Shown here: one piece after another, positions 1-6,660 of the stretch
Numbering within the stretch: the stretch's first letter is position 1
Layout of the letters: every line of letters starts with the position of its first letter
NCBI GenBank assembly: GCA_900540455.1
Contig: UQGD01000045.1
Span: forward strand, 1 to 13,736
Direction of reading: 5' to 3'
Source of the DNA: an uncultured Faecalibacterium sp.
GTDB taxonomy: Bacteria > Bacillota > Clostridia > Oscillospirales > Ruminococcaceae
DNA length: 13,736 bases
Translations under genes and position numbers: made by a program
The notes under the pieces: generated by a model
Told to the model about the DNA's origin: nothing
Database searches by the model: none
Seen by the model: the letters and a program-made list of their open reading frames with translations, nothing else

Positions 1-827
1 ATGGTGGTGAACTCCGGGTTGTGCTTGGGGTCCATGCCCTCGTTGCGGAAGATGCGGCCCACCTCGTACACGCGATCCATGCCGCCCACGATCAGGCGCT
101 TGAGGTACAGCTCGGTCTCGATGCGCAGCACCATGTCCATGTTCAGGGTGTTGTGGTGAGTGTAGAAGGGGCGTGCAGAAGCGCCGATCTCGAACGGGGT
201 CAGGATGGGGGTGTCTACCTCCAAAAATCCCTTCTCGTCCAGGTAAGCGCGGATCTCCTTCAGGATGCGGCTGCGCTTGACGAAGGTATCCTTGACCTCG
301 GGGTTTGCGATCAGGTCCACATAGCGCTGACGGTAGCGGGTCTCGGTATCGGTCAGGCCGTGGAACTTCTCCGGCAGCGGACGCAGGCTCTTGGCCAGCA
401 GGGTGATCTCCTCCGCACGAACACTCAGCTCGCCGGTCTTGGTGCGGAACACCTCACCCTTTACGCCAATGATATCGCCCAGGTCCAGCTTTTTGAAGGA
501 AGCGTATGCTTCCTCGCCCAGGTCGTCCCGGCGGACGTAGAGCTGGATATCCCCCTTATCATCCCGCAGGTGGGCAAAGCTGGCCTTGCCCATCACGCGC
601 TTGGACATCATACGGCCAGCCAGGCAGACGATGCGGCCGGCATCGGTCTCGTTGGGCAGGTCGGCATACTCAGACTTCAGGTCAGCGGAGTAAGCGTCCT
701 GGGGATACTTGGTCAAGGTAAACGGGTCGGCCCCGGCAGCGCACAGATCCGCCAGCTTCTGGCGGCGCACCTGCACCTGCTGGCTCTCGGTCAGGCCCGC
801 GGCAGGGTTCTTCTTTTGTTCTTCCAT
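1..827 (-). CDS. lysS: Lysyl-tRNA synthetase, class II (N-terminal 275 residues; 3' end outside window)
   Basis: This cytoplasmic enzyme charges tRNA-Lys with lysine using ATP. The visible part has an N-terminal extension, an OB-fold anticodon-binding domain (about residues 65-150, including SFAHLRDD) and the start of the class II catalytic core. Family motifs seen are HGLTDTETRYRQRYVDL, motif 1 (GFLEVDTPILTP), RPFYTHHNTLNMD, ELYLKRLIVGGMDRVYEVGR and motif 2 (FRNEGMDPKHNPEFTT). The frame is still open at base 1, so motif 3 and the C-terminus lie to the left. The ATG at 827 follows AGGGGAGGAAG at good spacing. The gene begins 26 nt after the greA stop and should be co-transcribed with greA from the promoter at 1413-1441, a pairing common in Firmicutes. 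Nothing looks broken; the truncation is only the window edge. Confidence 0.97.
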   Translation of the reverse strand, partial: MEEQKKNPAAGLTESQQVQVRRQKLADLCAAGADPFTLTKYPQDAYSADLKSEYADLPNETDAGRIVCLAGRMMSKRVMGKASFAHLRDDKGDIQLYVRRDDLGEEAYASFKKLDLGDIIGVKGEVFRTKTGELSVRAEEITLLAKSLRPLPEKFHGLTDTETRYRQRYVDLIANPEVKDTFVKRSRILKEIRAYLDEKGFLEVDTPILTPFEIGASARPFYTHHNTLNMDMVLRIETELYLKRLIVGGMDRVYEVGRIFRNEGMDPKHNPEFTT

Positions 828-853
828 TTCTTCCTCCCCTTTATATGCAGCGC

Positions 854-1339
854 TTAGTTGGAAGCGTGGGTGATGCTCAGCACCTTGTAAATGACGGTGT
901 GTCCAGAGGGCAGCAGCACCTCGGCGGTGGCGCCCACAGCCTTGCCCATCAGAGCGTGGCCCACAGGGCTCTCATCGCTGATCTTGCCCTTCAGGGGGTC
1001 GGCCTCGGTGCGGCCCACGATATCGTAGTCCTCTGCCTCGTCCTCGCCCTCCATCTGGATGGTGACATGGGTGCCGATGGAGACACTATCCACGCTCAGC
1101 TCGCTCTCGTCGATGACGACCGCATTCTTGATCATCTGCTCCAGCTCGGTGATGCGGTTCTCCACCAGGCCCTGGGTGTTTTTTGCCTCGTCGTACTCGC
1201 TGTTCTCGGACAGGTCGCCGTGGCTGCGGGCTTCCTTGATCTCCTCCGCCAGCTCCTTGCGGCGGACCGTCTTGAGGTATTCCAGTTCTTCCTGCATAGC
1301 CTTGAGGCCGGCGGCGGACATCTTGATTTCTTGTGCCAT
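854..1339 (-). CDS. greA: Transcription elongation factor GreA
   Basis: GreA enters the secondary channel of RNA polymerase and stimulates cleavage of backtracked RNA. The 161-residue product has the normal family length. Residues 1-75 form the N-terminal coiled coil, with the acidic tip GDLSENSEYDEA; D42 and E45 match the catalytic acidic pair of E. coli GreA (D41, E44). Residues 80-161 are the FKBP-like C-terminal domain (DYDIVGRTEADP, ISDESPVGHALMG, EVLLPSGHTVIYKVLSI). An open frame continues upstream to 1603, but the ATG at 1339 is the right start: it follows an AGGAGA site about 10 nt away and matches family N-termini, and the longer reading crosses the promoter. It is the first gene of the greA-lysS operon. 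Confidence 0.97.
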   Translation of the reverse strand: MAQEIKMSAAGLKAMQEELEYLKTVRRKELAEEIKEARSHGDLSENSEYDEAKNTQGLVENRITELEQMIKNAVVIDESELSVDSVSIGTHVTIQMEGEDEAEDYDIVGRTEADPLKGKISDESPVGHALMGKAVGATAEVLLPSGHTVIYKVLSITHASN

Positions 1340-1412
1340 AGAGTGGGTCTCTCCTTGTTTATTTGTTGGGTGCAGCCGCAAGGCGGCGCACGAATGCCAT
1401 TTTGACTTTCTT

Positions 1413-1441
1413 ATTATAATAGCAAGCCAGGGCAATGTCAA
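1413..1441 (-). promoter_or_regulatory. Sigma-A promoter of greA-lysS
   Basis: On the minus strand TTGACA (1436-1441) and TATAAT (1413-1418) are both perfect consensus and are separated by exactly 17 nt. The start of transcription should fall near 1406, giving a leader of about 67 nt. No other promoter is seen between it and lysS. Confidence 0.9.
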
Positions 1442-1539
1442 CAAAAACAACCGTATAGCGGCGCAAAAGAGAGGGGGACGCCCTTGGCAGCGGGAGCAGG
1501 ACGGAAACTGCCCCCTGTGTGTATAGGCTGCCCGGGGAG

Positions 1540-1576
1540 AGGATGCAAAAATACCCGGCGGGCACGCATCCTTTTT
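1540..1576 (+). terminator. Possible hairpin with T-run in the greA/argF intergenic region
   Basis: AGGATGC (1540-1546) pairs perfectly with GCATCCT (1566-1572) around a 19-nt loop, followed by TTTTT (1572-1576), so it reads as a weak plus-strand terminator. It lies upstream of the argF promoter, and no plus-strand gene ends before it, so it may block stray transcription or be chance. The rest of 1442-1624 shows no gene or other clear signal. Confidence 0.3.
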
Positions 1577-1624
1577 CTCCGATGGAGTTGGAGGAAAAAC
1601 CAAGCGGAGCCGTCATTTTGCCCC

Positions 1625-1653
1625 TTGACCTTGCCAGCGGGGAGCGGTATAAT
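1625..1653 (+). promoter_or_regulatory. Sigma-A promoter of argF
   Basis: TTGACC (1625-1630), a 17-nt spacer and a perfect TATAAT (1648-1653) precede argF. Transcription should start near 1660, giving a leader of about 50 nt before the chosen start codon. Confidence 0.85.
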
Positions 1654-1670
1654 GGGAACACAAAGACGTA

Positions 1671-1684
1671 TATTTATGCAAATA
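1671..1684 (+). promoter_or_regulatory. AT-rich inverted repeat in the argF leader, candidate ArgR/AhrC box
   Basis: TATTT-ATGC-AAATA is a perfect 5-bp inverted repeat just downstream of the expected argF transcription start. ArgR/AhrC boxes in Firmicutes are AT-rich palindromes of similar layout and often control arginine genes from this position. The match to the known consensus is loose, so this is a guess from context. Confidence 0.2.
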
Positions 1685-1696
1685 ATGTGGATATAT

Positions 1697-1703
1697 AGGG
1701 GGA
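1697..1703 (+). promoter_or_regulatory. argF: Ribosome binding site deciding the argF start
   Basis: AGGGGGA lies 8 nt before the ATG at 1712 but only 2 nt before the in-frame ATG at 1706. The spacing favours 1712. Confidence 0.7.
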
Positions 1704-1711
1704 ATATGCAA

Positions 1712-2707
1712 ATGGAACTGAAAAACCGCAGCTTTTTGAAGCTTTTGGACTATACCCCGGCGGAGATCGGGGCGCTGCTGGAACTGGCGGCAGACCTCAA
1801 GGCCAAGAAAAAAGCCGGCATCGCACATGACGGGCTGCGCGGCAAAAACATTGCCCTGATTTTTGAAAAGACCTCTACCCGCACCCGGTGCAGCTTTGAG
1901 GTGGCGGCGCATGACCTGGGGATGCAGGTCACCTATCTGGACCCTTCCGGCAGTCAGATCGGCAAAAAGGAGTCCATTGCGGATACTGCCCGGGTGCTGG
2001 GCCGGATGTTTGACGGCATCGAGTACCGGGGCTATGGGCAGGAGATCGTAGAGCAGCTGGCACAGTACGCCGGGGTCCCGGTGTGGAACGGCCTGACCAA
2101 CGAGTTTCACCCCACCCAGATCCTGGCGGACTTTTTGACCATTCAGGAGCATTTTGGCCGCTTGCAGGGCATCCGGCTGGTGTATTTTGGGGATGCCCGC
2201 TACAATATGGGCAACAGCCTGATGGTGGGCTGTGCCAAGATGGGACTGCACTTTACCGCCTGTGCTCCCAAAGAGTACCAGCCGGACCCGGCTCTGGTGG
2301 CCCAGTGCCAGGCCATCGCTGCCCAGACCGGGGCCACCCTGACCTTTGAGACCGACCCCCAAAAAGCGGCCCAGGGTGCCGATGTGCTGTACACCGATGT
2401 GTGGGTCTCTATGGGCGAGCCGGTGGAGGTGTGGGCCCAGCGCATCCAGGACCTGGCGCCGTACCAGATCGATCAGACCCTGATGGAGCTTGCCGGGCCG
2501 CAGGCGGTGTTCATGCACTGCCTGCCCGCTTACCACGACCATAAGACCCAGGTGGGCCGGGAGATGGGGGAGCGCTTTGGCCGGGAAGCCATGGAGGTGA
2601 CCGACCAGGTGTTTGAGGGGCCTCAGAGCATCGTGTTCGACGAAGCAGAAAACCGGATGCATACCATCAAAGCTGTAATGGCGGCGACGTTGGGCTATAC
2701 CGGCTGA
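1712..2707 (+). CDS. argF: Ornithine carbamoyltransferase
   Basis: The enzyme makes citrulline from ornithine and carbamoyl phosphate in arginine synthesis (or the reverse in the arginine deiminase pathway, where it is called ArcB). The 331-residue product has normal length. The carbamoyl-phosphate loop STRTR (residues 55-59), HPTQ (133-136), the ornithine-binding SMGE in DVWVSMGE (233-236) and the catalytic HCLP (269-272) are all intact; SMG separates it from aspartate carbamoyltransferase. The start could be two codons earlier (1706), and an open frame extends back to 1484 across the promoter, but ribosome-site spacing and family N-termini support 1712. It stands alone between its own promoter and terminator. 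No arcA, arcC or other arg gene is adjacent, so the anabolic name is preferred without proof. Confidence 0.96.
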   Translation: MELKNRSFLKLLDYTPAEIGALLELAADLKAKKKAGIAHDGLRGKNIALIFEKTSTRTRCSFEVAAHDLGMQVTYLDPSGSQIGKKESIADTARVLGRMFDGIEYRGYGQEIVEQLAQYAGVPVWNGLTNEFHPTQILADFLTIQEHFGRLQGIRLVYFGDARYNMGNSLMVGCAKMGLHFTACAPKEYQPDPALVAQCQAIAAQTGATLTFETDPQKAAQGADVLYTDVWVSMGEPVEVWAQRIQDLAPYQIDQTLMELAGPQAVFMHCLPAYHDHKTQVGREMGERFGREAMEVTDQVFEGPQSIVFDEAENRMHTIKAVMAATLGYTG

Positions 2708-2710
2708 ATA

Positions 2711-2757
2711 AAAACACTCCGGACAGTAGGATGTCCGGAGTGTTTTGTTTTTTATTT
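2711..2757 (+). terminator. Strong intrinsic terminator of argF
   Basis: A perfect 15-bp stem (2711-2725 with 2732-2746), with core CACTCCGGACA/TGTCCGGAGTG and loop GTAGGA, is followed by a T-rich tail to 2757. The AAAA/TTTT flanks make it usable from the other side too, so it may also end bioY transcripts. Confidence 0.93.
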
Positions 2758-2762
2758 ATGGG

Positions 2763-2787
2763 CCTGCCCTTTCCGGCAGGGGTTTTT
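2763..2787 (+). terminator. Second weaker hairpin after argF
   Basis: CCTGCC (2763-2768) pairs with GGCAGG (2775-2780) around CTTTCC, followed by GG and TTTTT (2783-2787). It reads as a backup plus-strand terminator that protects the convergent bioY from read-through. Confidence 0.4.
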
Positions 2788-2802
2788 AGGGGCTGCGGGC
2801 GC

Positions 2803-3357
2803 TCAGTCCGCCAGCAAACCGGCATCGGCCAGGCGGCGGCGCAGCACCGGACCCAGCACACAGGAGACACCCATCTTGGCCAGGTCAAACAGGATAAAGG
2901 GGTAGACGCATACCGCCAGTGCGTGGCCCAAGGTGCAGCCCATTTGGGCAATGAACCACAGAGTGCCAAAGCCGTAGCACACCGCCGTGCCCAGCACCAG
3001 GCCCAGCCAGCCCCGGAAGGGGTGGTAGCCGGTGCGCTCCAGCACCAATCCGGCGATCAGGGCCATGGGCACAAACCCGGCCAGATAGCCGCCCGTAGGC
3101 CCGGCCAGCTTAGCCAGTCCGCCGGCATAACCGGAGAATACCGGCAGCCCCACAGCGCCCAGCGCCAGGTAAACGGCCACGCTGACCGCACTCCACTTGG
3201 GCCCCAGCAGCCAGACGGCCAGAGCCACTGCAAAGTTGGTCAGAGAGATGGGCACCGCCCCAATGGGCAGCGACAAAGGCCCCAGCACGCACATTACAGC
3301 GGCCATCAATGCCGCCAGGGTCATGCGGTGGGTGTTCTGCTTAGAAAGATCCTTCAT
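2803..3357 (-). CDS. bioY: Biotin transporter BioY (ECF transporter substrate-binding S component)
   Basis: BioY is the membrane subunit that captures biotin and works with a shared ECF energising module (EcfA, EcfA', EcfT), which is not encoded here. The 184-residue protein is almost wholly hydrophobic, with about six membrane segments. It shows the family hallmarks PISLTNFAVALA (residues 36-47), GYAGGLAKLAGPTGGYLAGF (76-95) and the late YPFILFDLAKM (152-162). The ATG at 3357 follows AGGAGG at 8 nt. The gene is alone and convergent to argF, with its own promoter. No biotin synthesis gene is nearby, which suggests uptake of external biotin. Confidence 0.95.
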   Translation of the reverse strand: MKDLSKQNTHRMTLAALMAAVMCVLGPLSLPIGAVPISLTNFAVALAVWLLGPKWSAVSVAVYLALGAVGLPVFSGYAGGLAKLAGPTGGYLAGFVPMALIAGLVLERTGYHPFRGWLGLVLGTAVCYGFGTLWFIAQMGCTLGHALAVCVYPFILFDLAKMGVSCVLGPVLRRRLADAGLLAD

Positions 3358-3413
3358 AATACATTCCTCCTGCGGGGTCGGCGTCCCAGCCTGTCCAGGG
3401 CGTGCCCCGGCCT

Positions 3414-3443
3414 ATTATAATCCCGGCGCAGGGGATCCGTCAA
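3414..3443 (-). promoter_or_regulatory. Sigma-A promoter of bioY
   Basis: On the minus strand TTGACG (3438-3443), an 18-nt spacer and a perfect TATAAT (3414-3419) lie about 57 nt upstream of the bioY start codon. Confidence 0.8.
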
Positions 3444-3446
3444 CAA
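3414..3446 (-). promoter_or_regulatory. Candidate BirA operator overlapping the bioY promoter
   Basis: Read on the minus strand, TTGTTGACG (3438-3446) matches 7 of 9 positions of the BirA half-site TTGTTAACC. After exactly 15 nt, GATTATAAT (3414-3422) matches 5 of 9 positions of GGTTAACAA. Firmicutes BirA operators have this layout over the -35 and -10 of biotin genes. The second half-site is poor and coincides with the -10, so this remains a candidate. Confidence 0.3.
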
Positions 3447-3483
3447 AAGAGGGGCAAATAGAAGCCGCTCCTGCCGGAAAAGG

Positions 3484-4437
3484 TTACAGTGCGGTTTCTG
3501 CGGTGCGCACCAGGTATTCCATGGCCTGGATCGGCCACTGCCCGGCGGCGGTCTCGCCGGTCAGCATCAGGCTGGCTGCGCCGTCCAGGACCGCATTGTA
3601 TACGTCCGATACCTCTGCCCGGGTGGGAACAGCACTGTGCTGCATGCTGTCCAGCAGCTGGGTCACCACCATAAAAGGCACCCCTGCGCTGCGGCAGATC
3701 TGGGTCAGCTGCTTTTGACAGGCGGGCAGCTCCCACAAAGGCATTGCATTGCCCAGGTCGCCCCGTGCAATAACGATCTCATCCGCCAGGTCCAGAAACT
3801 GGGGCAGCGCCTGGACGCCCTCCAGGTTTTCGATCTTGGCAAAGACCCGGATCTCCGGCGCGCCTGCTTCAGCCAGAGCCTGGCGCAGGGTGCGCAGATC
3901 CTCGGCGCCCCGCACAAAGGGCAGCATGACCCCGGTCACCCCGCATTGCCGGGCAGCCCGAAGGTTTACCAGGTCTTCTGCGGTAAGGGTAGGGCAGTGG
4001 ATGTCGGCCCCTGGTGCGGCGATGCTTTTGCGGCTTTGCAGGATGCCGCCCCGCAGCACCGTACAATCCAGCCCGGCGGGGTCCACTGCTTCTACCCGGA
4101 GCAGCAGCCGCCCATCGTCCAGCAGCAGCTCCTGTCCAGGCGCAAGCGCGGAGAACAAAGCATCGGGGCAGGGCACGCCCCCTGCCCCCAGACGAAGGGC
4201 AGCGCCTTCTTCCAGCTGCATCGGCTGTGCCAGCTGCCCAATGCGCAGCTCCGGCCCTTGCAGGTCGATCAGGATCTGGTGGATGCCGGCGGCATGGGCT
4301 AAGTCCAGCCAGGTTTTGTGCTCTGCCAAAGACCCGTGGGACAGGTTGAACCGCAGACCGGTCATCCCCGCTTCAACCATTTGACGCAGGGTCAGTTCAT
4401 CCGCACAGGCGGGGCCGATGGTGCCATAAAACTCCAA
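3484..4437 (-). CDS. pyk: Short pyruvate kinase homologue (catalytic barrel and B domain only)
   Basis: Pyruvate kinase converts phosphoenolpyruvate and ADP to pyruvate and ATP. With the TTG start the product has 317 residues, against about 470-590 for typical enzymes; the regulatory C-terminal domain is absent and no remnant follows the stop. The core is otherwise good: RFNLSHG (29-35), DLQGPELR (58-65, family DTKGPEIR), B domain about 67-146, the signature AKIENLEG with catalytic lysine (200-207), ARGDLG (224-229), TQLLDSM (259-265), PTRAEVSDVYNAVLDG (271-286) and LTGETA (292-297). The start is uncertain: the frame is open to 4566, but that would run into the tRNA terminator; GTG at 4446 is too close to any ribosome site, while TTG at 4437 is well placed. 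Only a weak -10 (TATGAT, 4502-4507) is visible upstream. It may be a second, divergent kinase beside a full-length one elsewhere. Confidence 0.85.
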   Translation of the reverse strand: MEFYGTIGPACADELTLRQMVEAGMTGLRFNLSHGSLAEHKTWLDLAHAAGIHQILIDLQGPELRIGQLAQPMQLEEGAALRLGAGGVPCPDALFSALAPGQELLLDDGRLLLRVEAVDPAGLDCTVLRGGILQSRKSIAAPGADIHCPTLTAEDLVNLRAARQCGVTGVMLPFVRGAEDLRTLRQALAEAGAPEIRVFAKIENLEGVQALPQFLDLADEIVIARGDLGNAMPLWELPACQKQLTQICRSAGVPFMVVTQLLDSMQHSAVPTRAEVSDVYNAVLDGAASLMLTGETAAGQWPIQAMEYLVRTAETAL

Positions 4438-4440
4438 AAT

Positions 4441-4449
4441 GATCACCTT
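4441..4449 (-). promoter_or_regulatory. Ribosome binding site supporting the TTG start of the short pyruvate kinase
   Basis: AAGGTGATC on the minus strand is complementary to the 16S rRNA tail in its GGTGATC part and ends 3 nt before the TTG at 4437. The alternative GTG (4444-4446) lies inside this motif, which argues against it. Confidence 0.5.
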
Positions 4450-4540
4450 TCCGTTTCTGCCAGGCCCAGTCCTGGGGGATGGGCGGCGTTTTCTCCAGTG
4501 TATCATACCGGCAGCGATTTTTCCAGGCGGCGGGACAACA

Positions 4541-4574
4541 AGAAAAAACCGCTTGTCTTTAGACAAGCGGTTTT
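4541..4574 (-). terminator. Intrinsic terminator of the initiator tRNA gene
   Basis: A perfect 13-bp stem (4562-4574 with 4545-4557), with core CCGCTTGTC/GACAAGCGG and a 4-nt loop, begins 3 nt after the encoded CCA. On the minus strand a short T-run (TTTTTT C TT) follows. It should separate the tRNA from the pyruvate kinase gene. Confidence 0.9.
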
Positions 4575-4576
4575 GG

Positions 4577-4653
<77 letters not shown>

Positions 4654-4698
4654 ATATTTGGTTTTGTGCGTTCAGCGCTGTTTGCTGACTGCTCAAGT

Positions 4699-4727
4699 AT
4701 AATACCATACAACCGGGGATGTGTCAA
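4699..4727 (-). promoter_or_regulatory. Strong promoter of the initiator tRNA gene
   Basis: On the minus strand a perfect TTGACA (4722-4727), a 17-nt spacer and TATTAT (4699-4704) lie about 45 nt before the tRNA 5' end. Confidence 0.88.
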
Positions 4728-4789
4728 GCCTTTTTTGAAAAAAGTTTTAGAAAATAAAAACTGGGCCCATTTGCTGCGGGAAAGGGCGC

Positions 4790-4819
4790 AAAAAAGCGGC
4801 TGGCAGATCAGCCAGCCGC
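4790..4819 (-). terminator. Intrinsic terminator of the sigma/DUF4349 operon
   Basis: GCGGCTGGC (minus strand, 4811-4819) pairs perfectly with GCCAGCCGC (4796-4804) around a 6-nt loop and runs into TTTTTT (4790-4795). It lies about 40 nt after the stop of the DUF4349 gene. Confidence 0.93.
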
Positions 4820-4858
4820 AGGAGATGCGGGGTCCAGGTCCGTGCCCGGGCAGGGTGC

Positions 4859-5923
4859 TCAGCGCTTTCTGCGCAGACGGCGCAAGAACAGCACGACAGC
4901 CAGCACCACGGCGGCCAGCAGCACCACAGGCCAGGCCATGACCAGCCAGACCACCAGCTGCTGCGCACCGGCTACAAAGCCCTGCCAGCCTCCCGAGAAG
5001 GCGGCGCCCAGGCGCTGGATAAAGTTTTCAGCCGTGGGGGAGTAGGTCTGCACTTCGTTCAAAGACAGGTACACGGTGCAGCACTGGATCTGATCCTCAT
5101 ACCAGTTCATCTGACTCTGCCAGCTTTCCAGCTGGTACTGCACCTCGTTCAGGCTGGATTCGATCTCCAGCAGGTCGGCCAGCGTATCGGCCTGGGCTTG
5201 CAGCTGCAGCAGGCGCTCCCGCTGGGCCTGCAGGTTGGCCAGGCGGGCTTCCAGATCCATGTACTGTGTGGTGATGTCCTCAGCCTGCTGGCTTTGGTTC
5301 ACCAGGTTGCCGGTCTGTGCCGCAGCCTGCAAAAAGCTCTCGTAGTTTTCCTGCGGCACCCGCAGGGTCAAGGACAGGCAGCGCTGCTCCTCCGGCCCGG
5401 AGCCTGCATATTCCTCGCTGGATTCCAGATAGCCGCCGGCGGTTGCCAGGGCCTGGTCCAGCTGTGCCCGGGCGTCGTCGTAATCCTTGCTTTCCAGGGT
5501 GAGGCGGGCGGTGTAGATGATCTTGGCCCCAGCCTGGGCGGCTTCCTGTCCGCCAGTGCGGGCCTGCGGTTCCAGCGCACGGTCCGCCGCAATTTCGGGC
5601 AGGGCGTTTTCCATATCCATCTGGTAGCTGGCCATCTGGGGGACAGCATTCCGGGCGGACATCACAGCGGCGGTGCTGTTAGCCGAGCCGGCCCGCATCC
5701 CGATGCCCAGGGTAGAAAACCCGATCGCGCCGCAGCAGAGAAAACCCACCCCAAAGCAGGCCGCAATGCCCAGCACCCGTTTGAGCGGAAAATACACCGC
5801 CTTTTTGCGGGCAGGTGCCGCCGGGGCGGGGGCCTGTGCGGTCTGCATCGCCAGCAGACGGGCCTTCAGCTCCTCGGAGGCGTGGAGATCATCCACCTCT
5901 GCCTTGTATTCATACCATTTCAT
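4859..5923 (-). CDS. Membrane protein with anti-sigma-like N-terminus and DUF4349 domain (probable anti-sigma factor)
   Basis: The 354-residue protein has a cytoplasmic head with DDLHASEELKARLLAM (residues 11-26), which resembles the N-terminal stretch of anti-sigma factors in Clostridia. Next come an Ala/Pro linker, a membrane segment (about 49-76), an external region, and a DUF4349 domain (about 130-347) with the typical IIYTARLTLESKDYDDA, a long coiled coil (about 223-275, LEARLANLQAQRERLLQLQAQ) and a closing membrane segment (322-347) with a basic tail RRLRRKR. The start ATG (5923) follows AGGAGG and lies inside the end of the sigma gene, overlapping by 14 nt, so translation is probably coupled. 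I infer that the head holds the sigma factor at the membrane and the external part senses a signal; the function of DUF4349 is not established. Confidence 0.85.
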   Translation of the reverse strand: MKWYEYKAEVDDLHASEELKARLLAMQTAQAPAPAAPARKKAVYFPLKRVLGIAACFGVGFLCCGAIGFSTLGIGMRAGSANSTAAVMSARNAVPQMASYQMDMENALPEIAADRALEPQARTGGQEAAQAGAKIIYTARLTLESKDYDDARAQLDQALATAGGYLESSEEYAGSGPEEQRCLSLTLRVPQENYESFLQAAAQTGNLVNQSQQAEDITTQYMDLEARLANLQAQRERLLQLQAQADTLADLLEIESSLNEVQYQLESWQSQMNWYEDQIQCCTVYLSLNEVQTYSPTAENFIQRLGAAFSGGWQGFVAGAQQLVVWLVMAWPVVLLAAVVLAVVLFLRRLRRKR

Positions 5924-6398
5924 CCTCGATCTCCTCCTTCAGCATCGTATGTAGCTGTGTCCGTGCCCGGCGCATCCAGCTCAGCACTGTATTGGTGGGC
6001 GCACCCAGCATCCGGCCGATCTCCGCCGCTGTATATCCTTCATAATAATGGAGGTAAATAGCGTTGCGGTAATTTTCCGGCAGAGCCCGCACCGCATCCA
6101 GCACGCTGCCGTCCGCCGCTTCCGGCGCAGGCAGGTTCTCGTCCAGCTCGGTGTCCTTTTGGCGGGCGGCACGGGTGATGTCCCGGCAGCGGTTGATGGC
6201 GACCCGCAGCAGCCAGGCTTTCAGGTGCTCCTCGCTTTCAAAGTGCCCGGTGTAGTTCAGCAGCTTTTCAAATACATCTTGGGTCACGTCCTCGGCATCG
6301 GCCGCGCAGCTGCAGTTGTGCATGGCTGCGCGGTACACCGCATCGCTGTAACGCTGTACGGCCAGCGTAAAAACCTCATCTCGCTTGAGTTGCCCCAT
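5910..6398 (-). CDS. ECF-family RNA polymerase sigma factor (sigma-70 family)
   Basis: This 162-residue protein has the two domains of extracytoplasmic-function sigma factors. Region 2 (about residues 10-76) includes DAEDVTQDVFEKLL for core binding and LKAWLLRVAINRCRD for -10 recognition. Region 4 (about 100-155) includes LPENYRNAIYLHYYEGYTAAEIGRML and a helix-turn-helix ending TNTVLSWMRRARTQL. The ATG at 6398 follows a GGGAG site at 10 nt and fits family N-termini; the frame is open to 6722, but that extension is Pro/Arg-rich and unlike the family. It is the first gene of a two-gene operon with the DUF4349 protein, its likely regulator. The regulon cannot be told from the sequence. Confidence 0.95.
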   Translation of the reverse strand: MGQLKRDEVFTLAVQRYSDAVYRAAMHNCSCAADAEDVTQDVFEKLLNYTGHFESEEHLKAWLLRVAINRCRDITRAARQKDTELDENLPAPEAADGSVLDAVRALPENYRNAIYLHYYEGYTAAEIGRMLGAPTNTVLSWMRRARTQLHTMLKEEIEDEMV

Positions 6399-6651
6399 AG
6401 CTGTCACACTCCCTTGGTCGTCTATTGCAGCAGATCCGGTCGGACACCCCGGCAGGGGATGCTCCGCGGCATTGCCTGGGACGGGCTGGGATGATCTGGG
6501 ACAAGGGGCTGGCCCTGCGCGCCGCCGGGTGGCTGCGCACCGGTCCAGCGGGCTCCTTTCATCTTGTATACGTCCGGCCCGCCGTGATGATTGCATCAGG
6601 ATCGAAGATTTTTTTGTACCAGAGGCAGCTTTCCCCGCCGCCGGTGCGGTT

Positions 6652-6660
6652 AGTATAACA
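6652..6660 (-). promoter_or_regulatory. Possible extended -10 promoter for the sigma/DUF4349 operon
   Basis: The minus strand carries TG-T-TATACT, an extended -10, with only a weak -35-like TTTTAT 17 nt upstream. Transcription would start about 250 nt before the sigma gene. No ECF-type GGAAC/CGTC promoter at the right spacing was found. Confidence 0.35.

Noticed and set aside
1359..1400. 13-codon frame (MAFVRRLAAAPNK) in the greA leader, suggestive of a leader peptide
   Set aside because: Its ATG lies only about 6 nt after the expected transcription start and has no ribosome site; no run of a single regulatory codon is present.
1613..2662. 349-codon minus-strand frame opposite argF
   Set aside because: It mirrors the argF coding frame and would cross the argF promoter; no family motifs are present.
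4731..4745. CTTTTTTGAAAAAAG inverted repeat upstream of the initiator tRNA promoter
   Set aside because: It is pure A/T pairing without a usable loop, so it is unlikely to act as a terminator; it may at most be an AT-rich upstream promoter element.
6427..6567. Minus-strand 46-codon frame in the sigma leader
   Set aside because: It has no ribosome site and a Pro/Gly/Gln-rich translation typical of random GC-rich sequence.
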